Below, in pieces: positions 1 through 8,728 of a stretch of DNA of 64,000 nucleotides (position 1 is the stretch's first letter; each line of letters starts with the position of its first letter). A model generated the notes under the pieces. The model was given only the letters and a program-made list of their open reading frames with translations. It was not told where the DNA came from and made no database searches. The DNA is from JAIMBK01 sp040755215 (GTDB lineage Bacteria > Bacillota > Desulfotomaculia > Desulfotomaculales > Nap2-2B). The translations under genes were made by a program, and so were the position numbers. The stretch lies in the NCBI GenBank assembly GCA_040755215.1, contig JBFMBG010000004.1, positions 1-64,000 on the forward strand, in the 5' to 3' direction.

Positions 1-266
1 ATCTCCCGTATTTCCTGTTGGGGGAAACCATCCAGGTTTTTCTATATTTACCACCTCATTTTTTATTGTTTTGGGTATCGTAAACAAAGGGAACATGTGT
101 TTACCCACTTAAATTAGCGAGGAACCAAAAATCAAGAAGAGCCCCTGTCATTTTAAGGTATTTTTAGTTAACAGATAAAGGCTTAGCTAACGGATCAGTT
201 TTAGAGGACCAATAAACAGGTTTTGTAATAAGCTTTAAAATAAAAAGTGGAGGGGGAATATACCGT
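1..266. other. AT-rich leader before the TcmP gene, no gene seen
   Basis: This stretch is much more AT-rich than the rest of the window and holds no convincing reading frame. It lies directly upstream of the TcmP gene and ends in a purine-rich ribosome binding site (gtggaggggg, 247-256). A promoter is expected here but I could not single out a convincing -35/-10 pair. Confidence 0.4.
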
Positions 267-1142
267 TTGGAATACTGGTTAAGCGATCTCTCATCCGCTG
301 AAATCCAGGTTATTCATCAATGGTCAAAAGATAAACTAGACTTGCTTGCTAAATATTTGCACTCATATACCACAATAATGAAGAAAAAACATGAAGATAA
401 AGGCTGGCCAACGTATTATTTATACGTAGATGCTTTCGCCGGGCCGGTTATTTACCGGGAAACCGACCCGGATGAACAAGCATATGTTTCAGACTCGCCT
501 GTCCAGGCTCTGAATACGAATCCTCCTTTTAGCAAATATATTTTTATTGAAATAAACCAAAAGAGAATAGAATGGCTGGAACGCCTTAAGTTATCATTCC
601 CCGGTAAAGCAATCGAGGTTTTGCAGGGTGATGCCAATCTGTTATTAAATACTCTTGCATTGCGGGTTCGCAGGGATCGTGCCCACGGTCTGGTATTTTT
701 AGATCCGTATGGCTTGGAGGTGGACTTCAAAACCGTTGCGCTCCTGGCAAAAGGTGCATTTGACGTATTTATTAATTTTTCTATTATGGGCGTTACCCGG
801 GCACTTCTTCCAGCCACCGGTTATCCATCGCAACAACAATGCAAAGAAATAAACAGGGTGATGGGAAGCGCCATATCTTTAGAAAAACTTTATACAGGGC
901 AGTGTACGCTTTTCGGAGATATCGAATATACACGCGGTGTACTGCCGGCAGAAAAATTAGCCGGGCTGTATGCAGAAGGTTTATGTAAAGTATTTAAGTA
1001 TGTTAGCAAACCAGTAATTATGCGTAATTCCAGGGGAGGACCGCTTTACGCACTATACCTGGCAAGCAATAATCAAACCGCAATTAAAATTACAAATGAC
1101 ATCTTTGGACATTATGAAAAATTAAAAGCGGCAGGCAATTAA
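267..1142 (+). CDS. tcmP: Three-Cys-motif partner protein TcmP family
   Basis: The 291-residue product looks like the TcmP family, proteins of unknown role usually encoded beside a radical-SAM-like three-Cys protein. That is the arrangement here, with the partner 24 bp downstream. The sequence carries motifs in the order of a Rossmann methyltransferase: DAFAG at 55-59 (glycine-rich motif I position), FIEIN at 93-97 (acidic end of strand 2), GDAN at 121-124 and FLDPYGL at 144-150, which resembles the DPPY catalytic motif of amino-methyltransferases. That fold reading is my inference. The start is a TTG preceded by a strong purine-rich site at 247-256. Low GC compared with the neighbouring metabolic genes suggests horizontal acquisition. 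Confidence 0.72.
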   Translation: MEYWLSDLSSAEIQVIHQWSKDKLDLLAKYLHSYTTIMKKKHEDKGWPTYYLYVDAFAGPVIYRETDPDEQAYVSDSPVQALNTNPPFSKYIFIEINQKRIEWLERLKLSFPGKAIEVLQGDANLLLNTLALRVRRDRAHGLVFLDPYGLEVDFKTVALLAKGAFDVFINFSIMGVTRALLPATGYPSQQQCKEINRVMGSAISLEKLYTGQCTLFGDIEYTRGVLPAEKLAGLYAEGLCKVFKYVSKPVIMRNSRGGPLYALYLASNNQTAIKITNDIFGHYEKLKAAGN

Positions 1143-1166
1143 TAACATACTTTGGTGGTGAGATAA

Positions 1167-2003
1167 ATGGAGGTTATAGTCCGAAACAGAAAAAGCAAAT
1201 TCGTCCGGCTCTTTGATAAGACGCCTGTCGGTGTGCGTTGTCCTCATTTTTACGAATTAATTCTTTCTAACGGGTGTCCGTTTGAATGTGCTTATTGCTA
1301 TCTACGTTTAACTTTTCGGGGAAATAAAAAACCGGTTCTTTTCTGCAACCGGTGGGAAGAAGTGGAGCTGGAGCTTGAAGCTATACCATCCGGTGTTTTT
1401 TCTACGGGAGAGCTGGCGGATAGCCTGGCCGTCAATCCGCCTTTATTAAGTCGGGCGATAGCCTATTTTCAAAACCAGCAATCAAGATATTTATTGCTGA
1501 CGACAAAAAGCACAAGCATAGGGCCATTTTTAGCCATGAAACCAACTCCTCAGGTGATCATCAGTTTTTCGATTAATACCGCCGAGATGGCGAACAGATT
1601 TGAAGCGGGTGCACCCCCACCGGAAAATCGGTTACAGGCAGCGGAAAAACTGCTAGAAAATGGCTGGCGGGTAAGGATCAGGCTCGACCCCATAATCTAT
1701 GAAGAAGTCAATTTTATCAAATACAAAACGCTCTGCACGGTTATCGCAAACCTCAAACCAGAAAGAGTTACTGTTGGCACCCTAAGACAATATCCTGGTT
1801 TGCATCGTTTTTCGCCGGGAGCGCCTCGTCAGGGTTTGGTCAAGGCGACAGACGGCAGGCTTAGGTACCCTAAACAATTAAGATTGCATATCTACCAACA
1901 AATTGGTAACTGGTTAGGATTTCAGCCGGCACTTTGCAAGGAGACAGAGGAAGTCTGGAAGGAGCTGGGCTGGTGGTTTTACGGTTGTAACTGCACAAAA
2001 TAA
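1167..2003 (+). CDS. SPL-like radical SAM protein, TcmP partner
   Basis: The 278-residue protein has the radical-SAM cluster motif CX3CX2C at Cys37, Cys41 and Cys44 (in CPFECAYC), so it should bind a [4Fe-4S] cluster and cleave S-adenosylmethionine. The overall look is that of spore-photoproduct-lyase-like (SPL) radical SAM proteins, with a CxC pair near the C-terminus (Cys274, Cys276). It follows tcmP by 24 bp with its own site (ggtggtg, 1154-1160) and ATG, so the two are very probably co-transcribed. Substrate is unknown. DNA or nucleotide chemistry is plausible given the partner's methyltransferase-like motifs, but this is inference. Like tcmP it is AT-richer than the surrounding genes. 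Confidence 0.7.
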   Translation: MEVIVRNRKSKFVRLFDKTPVGVRCPHFYELILSNGCPFECAYCYLRLTFRGNKKPVLFCNRWEEVELELEAIPSGVFSTGELADSLAVNPPLLSRAIAYFQNQQSRYLLLTTKSTSIGPFLAMKPTPQVIISFSINTAEMANRFEAGAPPPENRLQAAEKLLENGWRVRIRLDPIIYEEVNFIKYKTLCTVIANLKPERVTVGTLRQYPGLHRFSPGAPRQGLVKATDGRLRYPKQLRLHIYQQIGNWLGFQPALCKETEEVWKELGWWFYGCNCTK

Positions 2004-2137
2004 AGAATAAAAAGCATCTTCAAGATGAAGCGGCTTTGAAATGATTTACCAGGCACTTATAAGCTTGGGATCGAATTATTCAGTTAAAATAAACTTCAGA
2101 CAAAATAATTGGAATTAATCTAAATGGTGATGTTAAC

Positions 2138-4219
2138 GTGGCCAACTGGCGCGAACACATTCTTCAGGAATTCACCCCCGGAGTGGCCCGCCTCACCCTG
2201 GTGGCCGATCCGGACGGCCTTCTGCTGGAGGAGGGCATTCTCGAGGCCATCCGCGGGCGTGGTTTTGCCTTGCTTTCCTTTGAAGATCCGGTGGCCTTCC
2301 GTTATGCCTATGAATCCGGGTTCCGTTCCCGCTGGGACCGGGGTGAAGAAACGGACCTGGTGGTTTTATTGCGGTCCGGGGCCAGGGAACTGGATTCTTT
2401 GCCGTATGATTTGCTCCAGGCAGGCCGCAAACTCTCTTTCAGCCTCGGGGATATATTTCCTGATCTCAGTTACCCGGTGGTGGCCGCCCTGGACCGGGGT
2501 GACCTGGATGCTCTTTATGAGGCTCAGGAAAAATATGTAACCGGTCAGCTCGGGGACAATGCCACGAAGGAGTTTATCCTCCGGCATGTTTTTGAAATCG
2601 CGCCGGAAGTCATCAAAGAACCGAGGGACCTGCTCCGCGTGCTTCTCCGCCGCCATTACCGCGGGCAGCGCATACCGGCCGTTATCGATGAAAGGTTTAT
2701 TCAACTTTTGCGCCAGGATGGTACTTTTGACGGCTGGCCGCTGGAAGCCATTGTCCCGGACCGGGAGGCCTTTTTCGCCTTTTTGCAGGAACGCTGGCCA
2801 GTCTTTCTTGATCGAATAGCGGCCAAAGACGGGCAGGATATTACGCGGGAAACCGGGGAACCTTACGGTTTGGCGTTCGCCGGTCCAGTTGATCTGCCCT
2901 TTGACGACGGCGATGTCCGGGTCTATCTCGACAACCTGTTCCTTGAACGGCTGCTCCAGCCCCTGCCCCGTAAGGATGCAGCGGCCCTGTCCGGAACCTG
3001 GGTGAGCATTGGCGTGCGCACCGATCCCGCCGGGGACCGGCGGCGCCGTCTGGGCAGGCTGGTGGAGAAACTGCGGTCCTCCCTTCCGGCCAAAAGGGCA
3101 AGGCATAAAGACTGGCTGCGTTTTGCCCGGGGGTGGGCGGAATTAACCGCGCTGATCTACCGGCCGGGGGAAGCAAATGACGGGGCCGGTACGGAAGAGA
3201 TCCGGGATTTCAGGGAACTGCAGGCGCGGGTGGATACCGTATTTACCGCCTGGCTGGCCGGGCGCTACGCGGGATTGGGCAATTTACCGCCGGCGCCCCC
3301 GGTTATGCTTCATCACATTCCGCGTTATCTGGCCCGTTACCGGGAGGAGAATCCGCAGGACAAAATAGCGTTGCTTGTGCTGGACGGGCTTTCTTTCGAC
3401 CAGTGGATTACCATCCGGGAGGCGCTTACGTTAAAGCAATCCGATTTTCGCTTCCGCGAAGACGCTGTTTTCGCCTGGATTCCGACCATCACTGCGGTCT
3501 CCCGGCAGACCATCTTTGCCGGCAGGCCGCCCGTCCTGTTTCCGGACAGCATCTTCACGACGGACCGGGAGCCCGTGCTGTGGTCGCAGTTCTGGATGGA
3601 GCAAGGGCTGGCCCAAAACGAGATCGTCTACGCCAGAGGATTGGGGGACGGCACACTGGAGAACGTCAAGGATTTACTTTCCAAACCCGGGGCGAGAGTC
3701 GCCGGGCTGGTCGTCGATAAGGTGGACAAAATCATGCACGGTATGGAACTGGGTACCGCCGGCATGCACAACCAGGTGCGCCAGTGGGCCCGGCAGTCTT
3801 ATCTGAAGGATCTGCTGGAGTTTTTGCTGGAACGGGGATTCCGGGTTTTTCTGACCTCCGACCACGGCAATATCGAAGCCGCCGGTTGTGGCCGCCCGAC
3901 GGAAGGGGCGGTGGCTGATCTCCGCGGAGAGCGGGTGCGCGTTTTTTCGGACGCCCTGTTGCGCGACAGGGTGTCCGACCGGTTCCCGGGTGCCCTGAAA
4001 TGGCCGCCCGTGGGCCTGCCTGAAAATTATTTTCCCCTCATCGCTCCTGACCGGCAGGCTTACGTCCGCCGGGACGAGCGGATTGTCTGCCACGGCGGCC
4101 TTTCCATTGAAGAGGTCGTCGTCCCCCTGGTGCAAATCGAAAGATTGCCTGCCGGTTCTGCCTGCGCTTCTGCCAGTATGGCCGGGGCGCCTGCGGCCGG
4201 GGAAGGGGGAACCGGATGA
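2138..4219 (+). CDS. pglZ: PglZ-domain protein (BREX-type phosphatase-like)
   Basis: The 693-residue protein carries an alkaline-phosphatase-superfamily PglZ domain in its C-terminal half. Visible landmarks are LLVLDGLSFDQW around 412-423 (first metal Asp), SRQTIFAG at 455-462, TSDHGNIEAAG around 573-583 (metal-binding Asp-His) and a terminal HGGLSIEEVVVPLV motif typical of PglZ proteins. PglZ is a core component of BREX phage-defence systems. Size and domain order best resemble the BREX-3 form. The GTG start at 2138 gives the natural MANWREHIL N-terminus. No brxC/pglY, methylase pglX or helicase lies beside it, so this is an orphan or a reduced system. The next gene overlaps by 4 bp, which indicates translational coupling. 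Confidence 0.8.
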   Translation: MANWREHILQEFTPGVARLTLVADPDGLLLEEGILEAIRGRGFALLSFEDPVAFRYAYESGFRSRWDRGEETDLVVLLRSGARELDSLPYDLLQAGRKLSFSLGDIFPDLSYPVVAALDRGDLDALYEAQEKYVTGQLGDNATKEFILRHVFEIAPEVIKEPRDLLRVLLRRHYRGQRIPAVIDERFIQLLRQDGTFDGWPLEAIVPDREAFFAFLQERWPVFLDRIAAKDGQDITRETGEPYGLAFAGPVDLPFDDGDVRVYLDNLFLERLLQPLPRKDAAALSGTWVSIGVRTDPAGDRRRRLGRLVEKLRSSLPAKRARHKDWLRFARGWAELTALIYRPGEANDGAGTEEIRDFRELQARVDTVFTAWLAGRYAGLGNLPPAPPVMLHHIPRYLARYREENPQDKIALLVLDGLSFDQWITIREALTLKQSDFRFREDAVFAWIPTITAVSRQTIFAGRPPVLFPDSIFTTDREPVLWSQFWMEQGLAQNEIVYARGLGDGTLENVKDLLSKPGARVAGLVVDKVDKIMHGMELGTAGMHNQVRQWARQSYLKDLLEFLLERGFRVFLTSDHGNIEAAGCGRPTEGAVADLRGERVRVFSDALLRDRVSDRFPGALKWPPVGLPENYFPLIAPDRQAYVRRDERIVCHGGLSIEEVVVPLVQIERLPAGSACASASMAGAPAAGEGGTG

Positions 4220-4995
4220 ACCTCCGCACCAATCAAATCGGGTTCAGCCAGCGGGTCCGCCTCGAATGGCTGGAGCAAACGGCCGGCCTCGTTCTGGCCG
4301 GAAACGATCGCTCCACCATATTCGCCGCCCTGGAGGATCTTTTAAAGGACAAGGTTTCCATCGGCGGCAAGGCCGTACGCGGCAATCGGGAAAAAATTAT
4401 TACGATTCTCATGAAAGTCTGGTGTAATGTACCGCGGGAATTGGAAGCCCTGCGCCGGGAAGGGCTCGAACTGATTAAACACCTTCCCCGTAACGATCGG
4501 CTGGCGGTTCATTGGGGGATGATCATGGCCGTTTACCCGTTCTGGGCGGCCGTGGCGGCCTGCACCGGCCGTTTCTTGAAGCTTCAGGGATCGGCCGCGG
4601 CGGCCCATATTCAGCGACGGTTGCGCGAGCAGTATGGGGAACGGGAAACGGTATCCAGGGCGGCCCGCCGCGTGCTGCGTTCGTTCGTCGATTGGGGGGT
4701 GCTTAAAGAAACCGGCACGAAAGGGGTTTACAGCCAGGGGATCTCCCTGGCGATAAATGATTCGGGGCTTGCTTCCTGGATGATCGAGGCTTTTTTGCAT
4801 ACGCTGTCCAATGGCCGGGCACCATTGCAGACCGTCCTGGAAAATCCGGGCCTGTTTCCGTTCCACCTTCCGCCGGCAATTGCCGATGGCGCTCTGGCCG
4901 TGTCTCCCCGGCTGGAGGTTTTGCGCCTCGGGCTAAACGAGGATCTGGTCATGTTGCGGAATCAGGCTGGAAACAAGGCCCCGCCGTATTGTTAA
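4216..4995 (+). CDS. Small partner of PglZ, unknown (BrxA-like position)
   Basis: This 259-residue protein is encoded immediately after pglZ with an ATGA-type overlap. I do not recognise the family with certainty. In BREX-3 loci the gene after pglZ is brxA, a small helical nucleic-acid-binding protein, so position and size fit a BrxA-like role. A segment around residues 145-175 (VSRAARRVLRSFVDWGVL) reads like a winged-helix recognition region followed by a beta wing. The rest is predominantly helical with no catalytic motif visible. The 3' end abuts the Rpn remnant, so the last residues may be altered by that junction. Confidence 0.45.
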   Translation: MNLRTNQIGFSQRVRLEWLEQTAGLVLAGNDRSTIFAALEDLLKDKVSIGGKAVRGNREKIITILMKVWCNVPRELEALRREGLELIKHLPRNDRLAVHWGMIMAVYPFWAAVAACTGRFLKLQGSAAAAHIQRRLREQYGERETVSRAARRVLRSFVDWGVLKETGTKGVYSQGISLAINDSGLASWMIEAFLHTLSNGRAPLQTVLENPGLFPFHLPPAIADGALAVSPRLEVLRLGLNEDLVMLRNQAGNKAPPYC

Positions 4996-5498
4996 TGGAA
5001 TTTGCGTTGTTGTTAGGTAATGATATCGCCGCCGCCCTTTTAAGCAAAATGGGCTTTCAGCCGGAAGAAAAGGTAAAAGTGAAAGTGGAATTCATGCGCA
5101 TGCTGACCCGGATGAAGCTGGACCCGGCCCGGATGGAACTGTTGGCCGGGTTTTTCGAGACCTATCTAAGGCTGAATCGGGAGGAAGAAGAACAATATAA
5201 TCGGGAACTGGGAAAACTGGATAGCAAGGAGGTTGACGTGATCATGCAGATAACCACCAGTTGGCATGAGAAAGGCCGTGCGGAAGGCCGTGCGGAAGGC
5301 AAAATCGAAGCCAAGCGGGAAGTTATATGCAAATACCTGCTCCGTAAGTTTGGGGATAAATCGTTTGACCTGCAACAAAAGATCCGGCAGATAACCAGTC
5401 TGGAAGTGCTGGACTATATCCTGGGGGAGCTTTTTGCCGCCAATACCCTGGAAGAAGCCAGGGCCATCGTCAATAACGGTGCTGGTAAGCCATCGTGA
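4989..5498 (+). pseudogene. C-terminal remnant of Rpn-family nuclease/transposase
   Basis: The reading frame matches only the C-terminal half of Rpn-family recombination-promoting nucleases (PD-(D/E)XK, also called putative transposases). It has the AALLSKMGF and GFFETYLRLN segments, the EEEEQ helix, and a charged tail with the RAEGRAEGKIEAKRE repeat typical of these proteins. Full-length members are about 300 residues, and here the N-terminal nuclease domain with its catalytic Asp/Glu residues is missing. The frame begins within the last codons of the PglZ partner gene (TTG 4989, ATG 4995), in a different frame. It is most likely a decayed element whose 5' part was lost when the upstream gene or its 3' end arrived. 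Confidence 0.65.
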
Positions 5499-5658
5499 TT
5501 CATATTGTTCGCTACGGCGACGACCGGGGCCTTTCCTGGAAATCTCGCGGGACAGAACGGGATTAATTCGTTCCCGCCCCGAGGACGGCTCGTTTGATAT
5601 GCGCGGTTCGATGCCTTTTGGGCCGTAATTTACGGAAAGAACAGGAGGGAATTTTCTG

Positions 5659-6066
5659 GTGGATTACCTGATCTGCGGTACAGACAGCTCAAACACAGGG
5701 ATTACCGAACCCTGTCCCCGCTGCCGCCGGCCCGGCCTGCCGGTGAAAAGCGTTACCGTGGCCAGCCTGGCAAAGGAGGAAAAGCTTCCTTTGCCGGAAA
5801 GGGAATATTTCCTCTGCGTTACGCCGGAATGCCCGGTGGCCTATTACAACGGCGCTGTTCTTCTGGAAGAAAAGGACCTCCGGGTACCGGTGTGGTTCAA
5901 ACAGCACACCGGGCCGGTGCCGGTGTGTTACTGCGCGGGGGTGACCGACGCAGAAATCCTGGCCCACCTCGAACGGGGGTGCTGCTCGTCGCTGGCGGAC
6001 ATCCAGAACCACACGGGCGCCAACACGGGCGGTCAGTGCCTGACGAAAAACCCCGCCGGCCGGTGA
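5659..6066 (+). CDS. CopZ-like (2Fe-2S)/zinc metallochaperone-type protein
   Basis: The 135-residue protein has an N-terminal CPRC zinc-ribbon half-site (residues 19-22), a second Cys pair in YFLCVTPECPVAYYNG, and a C-terminal BFD-like [2Fe-2S] segment starting CYCAGVTDAEI. This is the arrangement of the N-terminal domain of the Archaeoglobus-type CopZ chaperone, which binds zinc and a [2Fe-2S] cluster, but without the ferredoxin-like copper domain. The final Cys-rich stretch (RGCCSS, GGQC) likely completes the cluster site. The GTG start is set by the aggaggg site at 5643-5649. A role in metal or redox handling fits the Mo/W genes downstream. The exact function is unknown. Confidence 0.65.
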   Translation: MDYLICGTDSSNTGITEPCPRCRRPGLPVKSVTVASLAKEEKLPLPEREYFLCVTPECPVAYYNGAVLLEEKDLRVPVWFKQHTGPVPVCYCAGVTDAEILAHLERGCCSSLADIQNHTGANTGGQCLTKNPAGR

Positions 6067-6259
6067 TGCCGCCCGGCGGTGCAATCGGTGATTGCCCAGG
6101 GTTTGGCAAAAAAGCAGCAGGCTTTTCCGCTGGAAGCAGGCCGGAAAGGCAATGAAGCGGAATAAAATTAAAAAAACGCGGATGATAGCGATGCCCCGGT
6201 ATAAACCCGGGGCTGGATTGTGATTGACTGGTCTTTGTTGGCTGGCTGGCTTTCCCGGG

Positions 6260-8188
6260 CTAGCTTTCCCACATGATCTTGCCGCAGTCCCGCAGGTCGT
6301 ATCCGCCCAGGCTTTCCACCTCTTTTTTGAATTCCGGGGTGGCGATGACGGCCAAAAGGCGCTGGATGTACGGAGTGTCCCAGTATTCGCGCAAGATGCA
6401 CAGGTCGTAGCGCTCTTCGTCCAGGCTGACAAAATCGAGCCCCAGCGCCTGGGCGGCGGCCCGGATGCCCAGCCCCGCGTCGACCCCGCCGGCCACCGCC
6501 GCGGCCACGGCCATGTGGGTGTATTCTTCCCGCTCGTAGCCGTGAATCTGCCCCGGGTCGATGCCCAGGCGCTTCAGGTAATAGTCCAGCAGCACCCGGG
6601 TCCCCGCGCCCCGCTGGCGGTTGACGAAGGTGACGCCGGGGCGGGCAAGGTCGGCGATCCCCTTGATCCCTTTCGGATTCCCTTTGGCGACGATCAGGCC
6701 CTGTTCGCGGTAAACCAGGTTGAGCAGGATAACCCGCCGGTCCGGCAGCAGCCGCCGGATGTAAGAGACGTTGTAATCGCCGGTTTCTTCGTCCAGCAGG
6801 TGGGTGCCGGCGCAGTGAGCTTCGCCCCTTTTCAGGGCGGTTAAGCCCCCCAGGCTGCCCACGTGGGCGCTGGAGAGGCTGGCGGCGGGAAAAAGGCGGT
6901 GCAGGCGGTTGGCCAGCACGTCTAAAGCGATGTCGTGGCTGCCGATAATCACGGTGGTTTCCCTGATTTCCTCCAGAGGGCGGAAAAGCTCCACGGGAAC
7001 TGTTTCCCCCGCCCCGTAGCCTTCAGAAAGGCGCGGCACCCGCACGATGCCGTCCGCCCGGATTAAAGAGGTGATGATGCCCGCTCCCCGGGAAATGGGA
7101 GTGGCGATGGTTTTCTCGCCTACCTGGCCCAGTTTCACCCGTACGAATTCCTCGACGCCCAGGGTGGAGACCAGTTTGCGGGAAACGATGGCCTCCGTGC
7201 GCGCTCTCGCCGGCGGGACGGAGCCCAGCTTGCGGTAGATGACCGGTTTCACGAACAGATCCATGCACAGGAATGCCGAGACGGGGTAACCGGGAACGCC
7301 GATTACCGGTTTGCCGTTCCCAACCCCAAGGATCACGGGTTTGCCGGGTTTGGTGGCCACGCCGTGGACCAGCACCTGCCCCAACCCTCTGATGACTTCT
7401 GCGGTGAAATCTTCACTGCCGGCGGAGGAGCCGGCGATGATCAGCGCAGCGTCGGCACCGGCAAGGGCCTCGGCCAGGGTGTTTTGCAGCGTTTCCGGGT
7501 CGTCCCTGGTGATTTCCCGGCGTAAGCCGATCCCGCCCCAGTCCTCCACCAGCCCGGCCAGTACCCGGCTGTTGTAGTCGATAATTTCGCCGGGTTTTAA
7601 ATCGGCGCGCGGCTCCACCACTTCCGTGCCGGTGGGCAGGATGGCCACCCGGGGCCGGGGGTGGACGGATACTTCCGTGATCCCCCCCGCCAGCAGCCCG
7701 CCGATGTCGATGGGGCGCAGGCGGTGGTTGGCGGGGACGATCATTTCGGTGGCCACGATGTCTTCCCCAATCCCCCGCACGTGCTGCCAGGGGTAGGCCG
7801 GTTCGGTGATTTCGATGACCTCCGGGGAAACAAAATGCACGTCTTCCACCATGATTACCGCGTCGCAACCGGCGGGCAGGGGGTCGCCGGTGTCCACCAT
7901 GACCGCCTCGCTGCCCAGAGCCAGCCGCTTCGGAGTTGTTTCCGAGGCGCCGAAAGTGACGGCGGCCTTCACCGCATAGCCGTCCATGGCTGCGGCGTTG
8001 TAGTGCGGGGAGGAGATCCGGGCGTAAACCGGCGCCGCCGTTATCCGGCCGGCGGCCTTTTCCACCGGCAGCACCTCCGGCGGGCCGGGAGCCAGCGCCC
8101 CGATCTTATCCAGAAAAGCCAGATACTGGTCCAGAGCCTCTTCCCAGGGCCGGTCGTCCAGATAAACGTCACGCTTTCCTTGCGACAT
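6260..8188 (-). CDS. Molybdopterin biosynthesis protein, MoeA-PBP fusion
   Basis: The protein is about 642 residues. The first ~400 are a MoeA domain (molybdopterin molybdenumtransferase), which inserts molybdate or tungstate into adenylylated molybdopterin. Recognisable are MDGYAVK, GSSAGSEDF and the GKPVILG/GVPGYPVSAF region. The last ~225 residues form a periplasmic-binding-protein-like domain starting near GSHDIALDVL, as found in LysR-type effector domains and suited to sensing an oxyanion or small ligand. The ATG at 8188 is preferred over the upstream GTG because the gaggtg site sits 6 bp before it. A second, plain moeA lies 0.5 kb away, so the two may handle different metals or enzymes. 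Confidence 0.88.
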   Translation of the reverse strand: MSQGKRDVYLDDRPWEEALDQYLAFLDKIGALAPGPPEVLPVEKAAGRITAAPVYARISSPHYNAAAMDGYAVKAAVTFGASETTPKRLALGSEAVMVDTGDPLPAGCDAVIMVEDVHFVSPEVIEITEPAYPWQHVRGIGEDIVATEMIVPANHRLRPIDIGGLLAGGITEVSVHPRPRVAILPTGTEVVEPRADLKPGEIIDYNSRVLAGLVEDWGGIGLRREITRDDPETLQNTLAEALAGADAALIIAGSSAGSEDFTAEVIRGLGQVLVHGVATKPGKPVILGVGNGKPVIGVPGYPVSAFLCMDLFVKPVIYRKLGSVPPARARTEAIVSRKLVSTLGVEEFVRVKLGQVGEKTIATPISRGAGIITSLIRADGIVRVPRLSEGYGAGETVPVELFRPLEEIRETTVIIGSHDIALDVLANRLHRLFPAASLSSAHVGSLGGLTALKRGEAHCAGTHLLDEETGDYNVSYIRRLLPDRRVILLNLVYREQGLIVAKGNPKGIKGIADLARPGVTFVNRQRGAGTRVLLDYYLKRLGIDPGQIHGYEREEYTHMAVAAAVAGGVDAGLGIRAAAQALGLDFVSLDEERYDLCILREYWDTPYIQRLLAVIATPEFKKEVESLGGYDLRDCGKIMWES

Positions 8189-8218
8189 AATCAACACCTC
8201 ATTTCCGGATTTGCGAAA

Positions 8219-8310
8219 TAATTTATATCCACAGAGAATACAGGGGACACAGAGAAAAAATTATGTTATGATTTAACTGTTCTCTGTACCCTCTGTGGTT
8301 AAATTTATAA
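8219..8310. repeat. Palindromic CTCTGTG heptamer-type element
   Basis: Two inverted arms flank a short AT-rich centre. The left arm (8228-8255) carries cacagag twice, and the right arm (8280-8300) carries ctctgta and ctctgtg. The whole can fold into a hairpin in the gap between the divergent moeA fusion and moaD-like genes. Related heptamer/octamer elements occur near 17.85, 21.3-21.6, 30.6-30.7 and 46.0 kb. Confidence 0.6.
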
Positions 8311-8329
8311 ATTAGAAAGGTGACCCCCC

Positions 8330-8629
8330 TTGGCGGACAAAACCATTGAAGTCCGGGCCTTTTCTTTTTTGCAAAAAGTTTTTGACGAACAGGGGTGGCC
8401 CCAGCCCCTGCTGGTGGATTGGCCGGAGGCGGCTCCGGCCGCCCGGCTGGTTGCGGAGCTGAAAATCAATCCCCGGCAGGTGGAAGCAGTCTTTATTAAC
8501 GGTGTCGCCCGCCACCTGGAAGACGTGATTAACCCGGGCGACCGGGTGGCCCTGGTCCCGCCCGGGACGCCGGGGCCTTACCGGGTGCTGCTGGGGTTTG
8601 TGGGCGGCGGCAATGACAGCGGGACGTAG
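8330..8629 (+). CDS. MoaD/ThiS-family sulfur carrier-like protein
   Basis: The 99-residue protein has the small beta-grasp look of MoaD/ThiS, the sulfur carrier that donates sulfur to molybdopterin precursor Z. It has IEVRAFSFLQKVF at the start, FINGVARHLEDVINPGDRVALVPP in the middle, and a Gly-rich tail. In active carriers the chain ends in Gly-Gly. Here GGG is followed by NDSGT, so either the tail is trimmed, or this is a variant with another role, as in MoaD-like proteins found with tungsten aldehyde oxidoreductases. TTG start. It is divergent from the moeA fusion. Confidence 0.72.
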   Translation: MADKTIEVRAFSFLQKVFDEQGWPQPLLVDWPEAAPAARLVAELKINPRQVEAVFINGVARHLEDVINPGDRVALVPPGTPGPYRVLLGFVGGGNDSGT

Positions 8630-8728
8630 CTAAATTTAAATCTGCCGTTGAAGGGTCCTGAACCGGGCAAAAGGACTCTTTTGCTTTGTACCTCTGTGCC
8701 TTTGTGCCCGATCAACTTTGGGCCTTTT

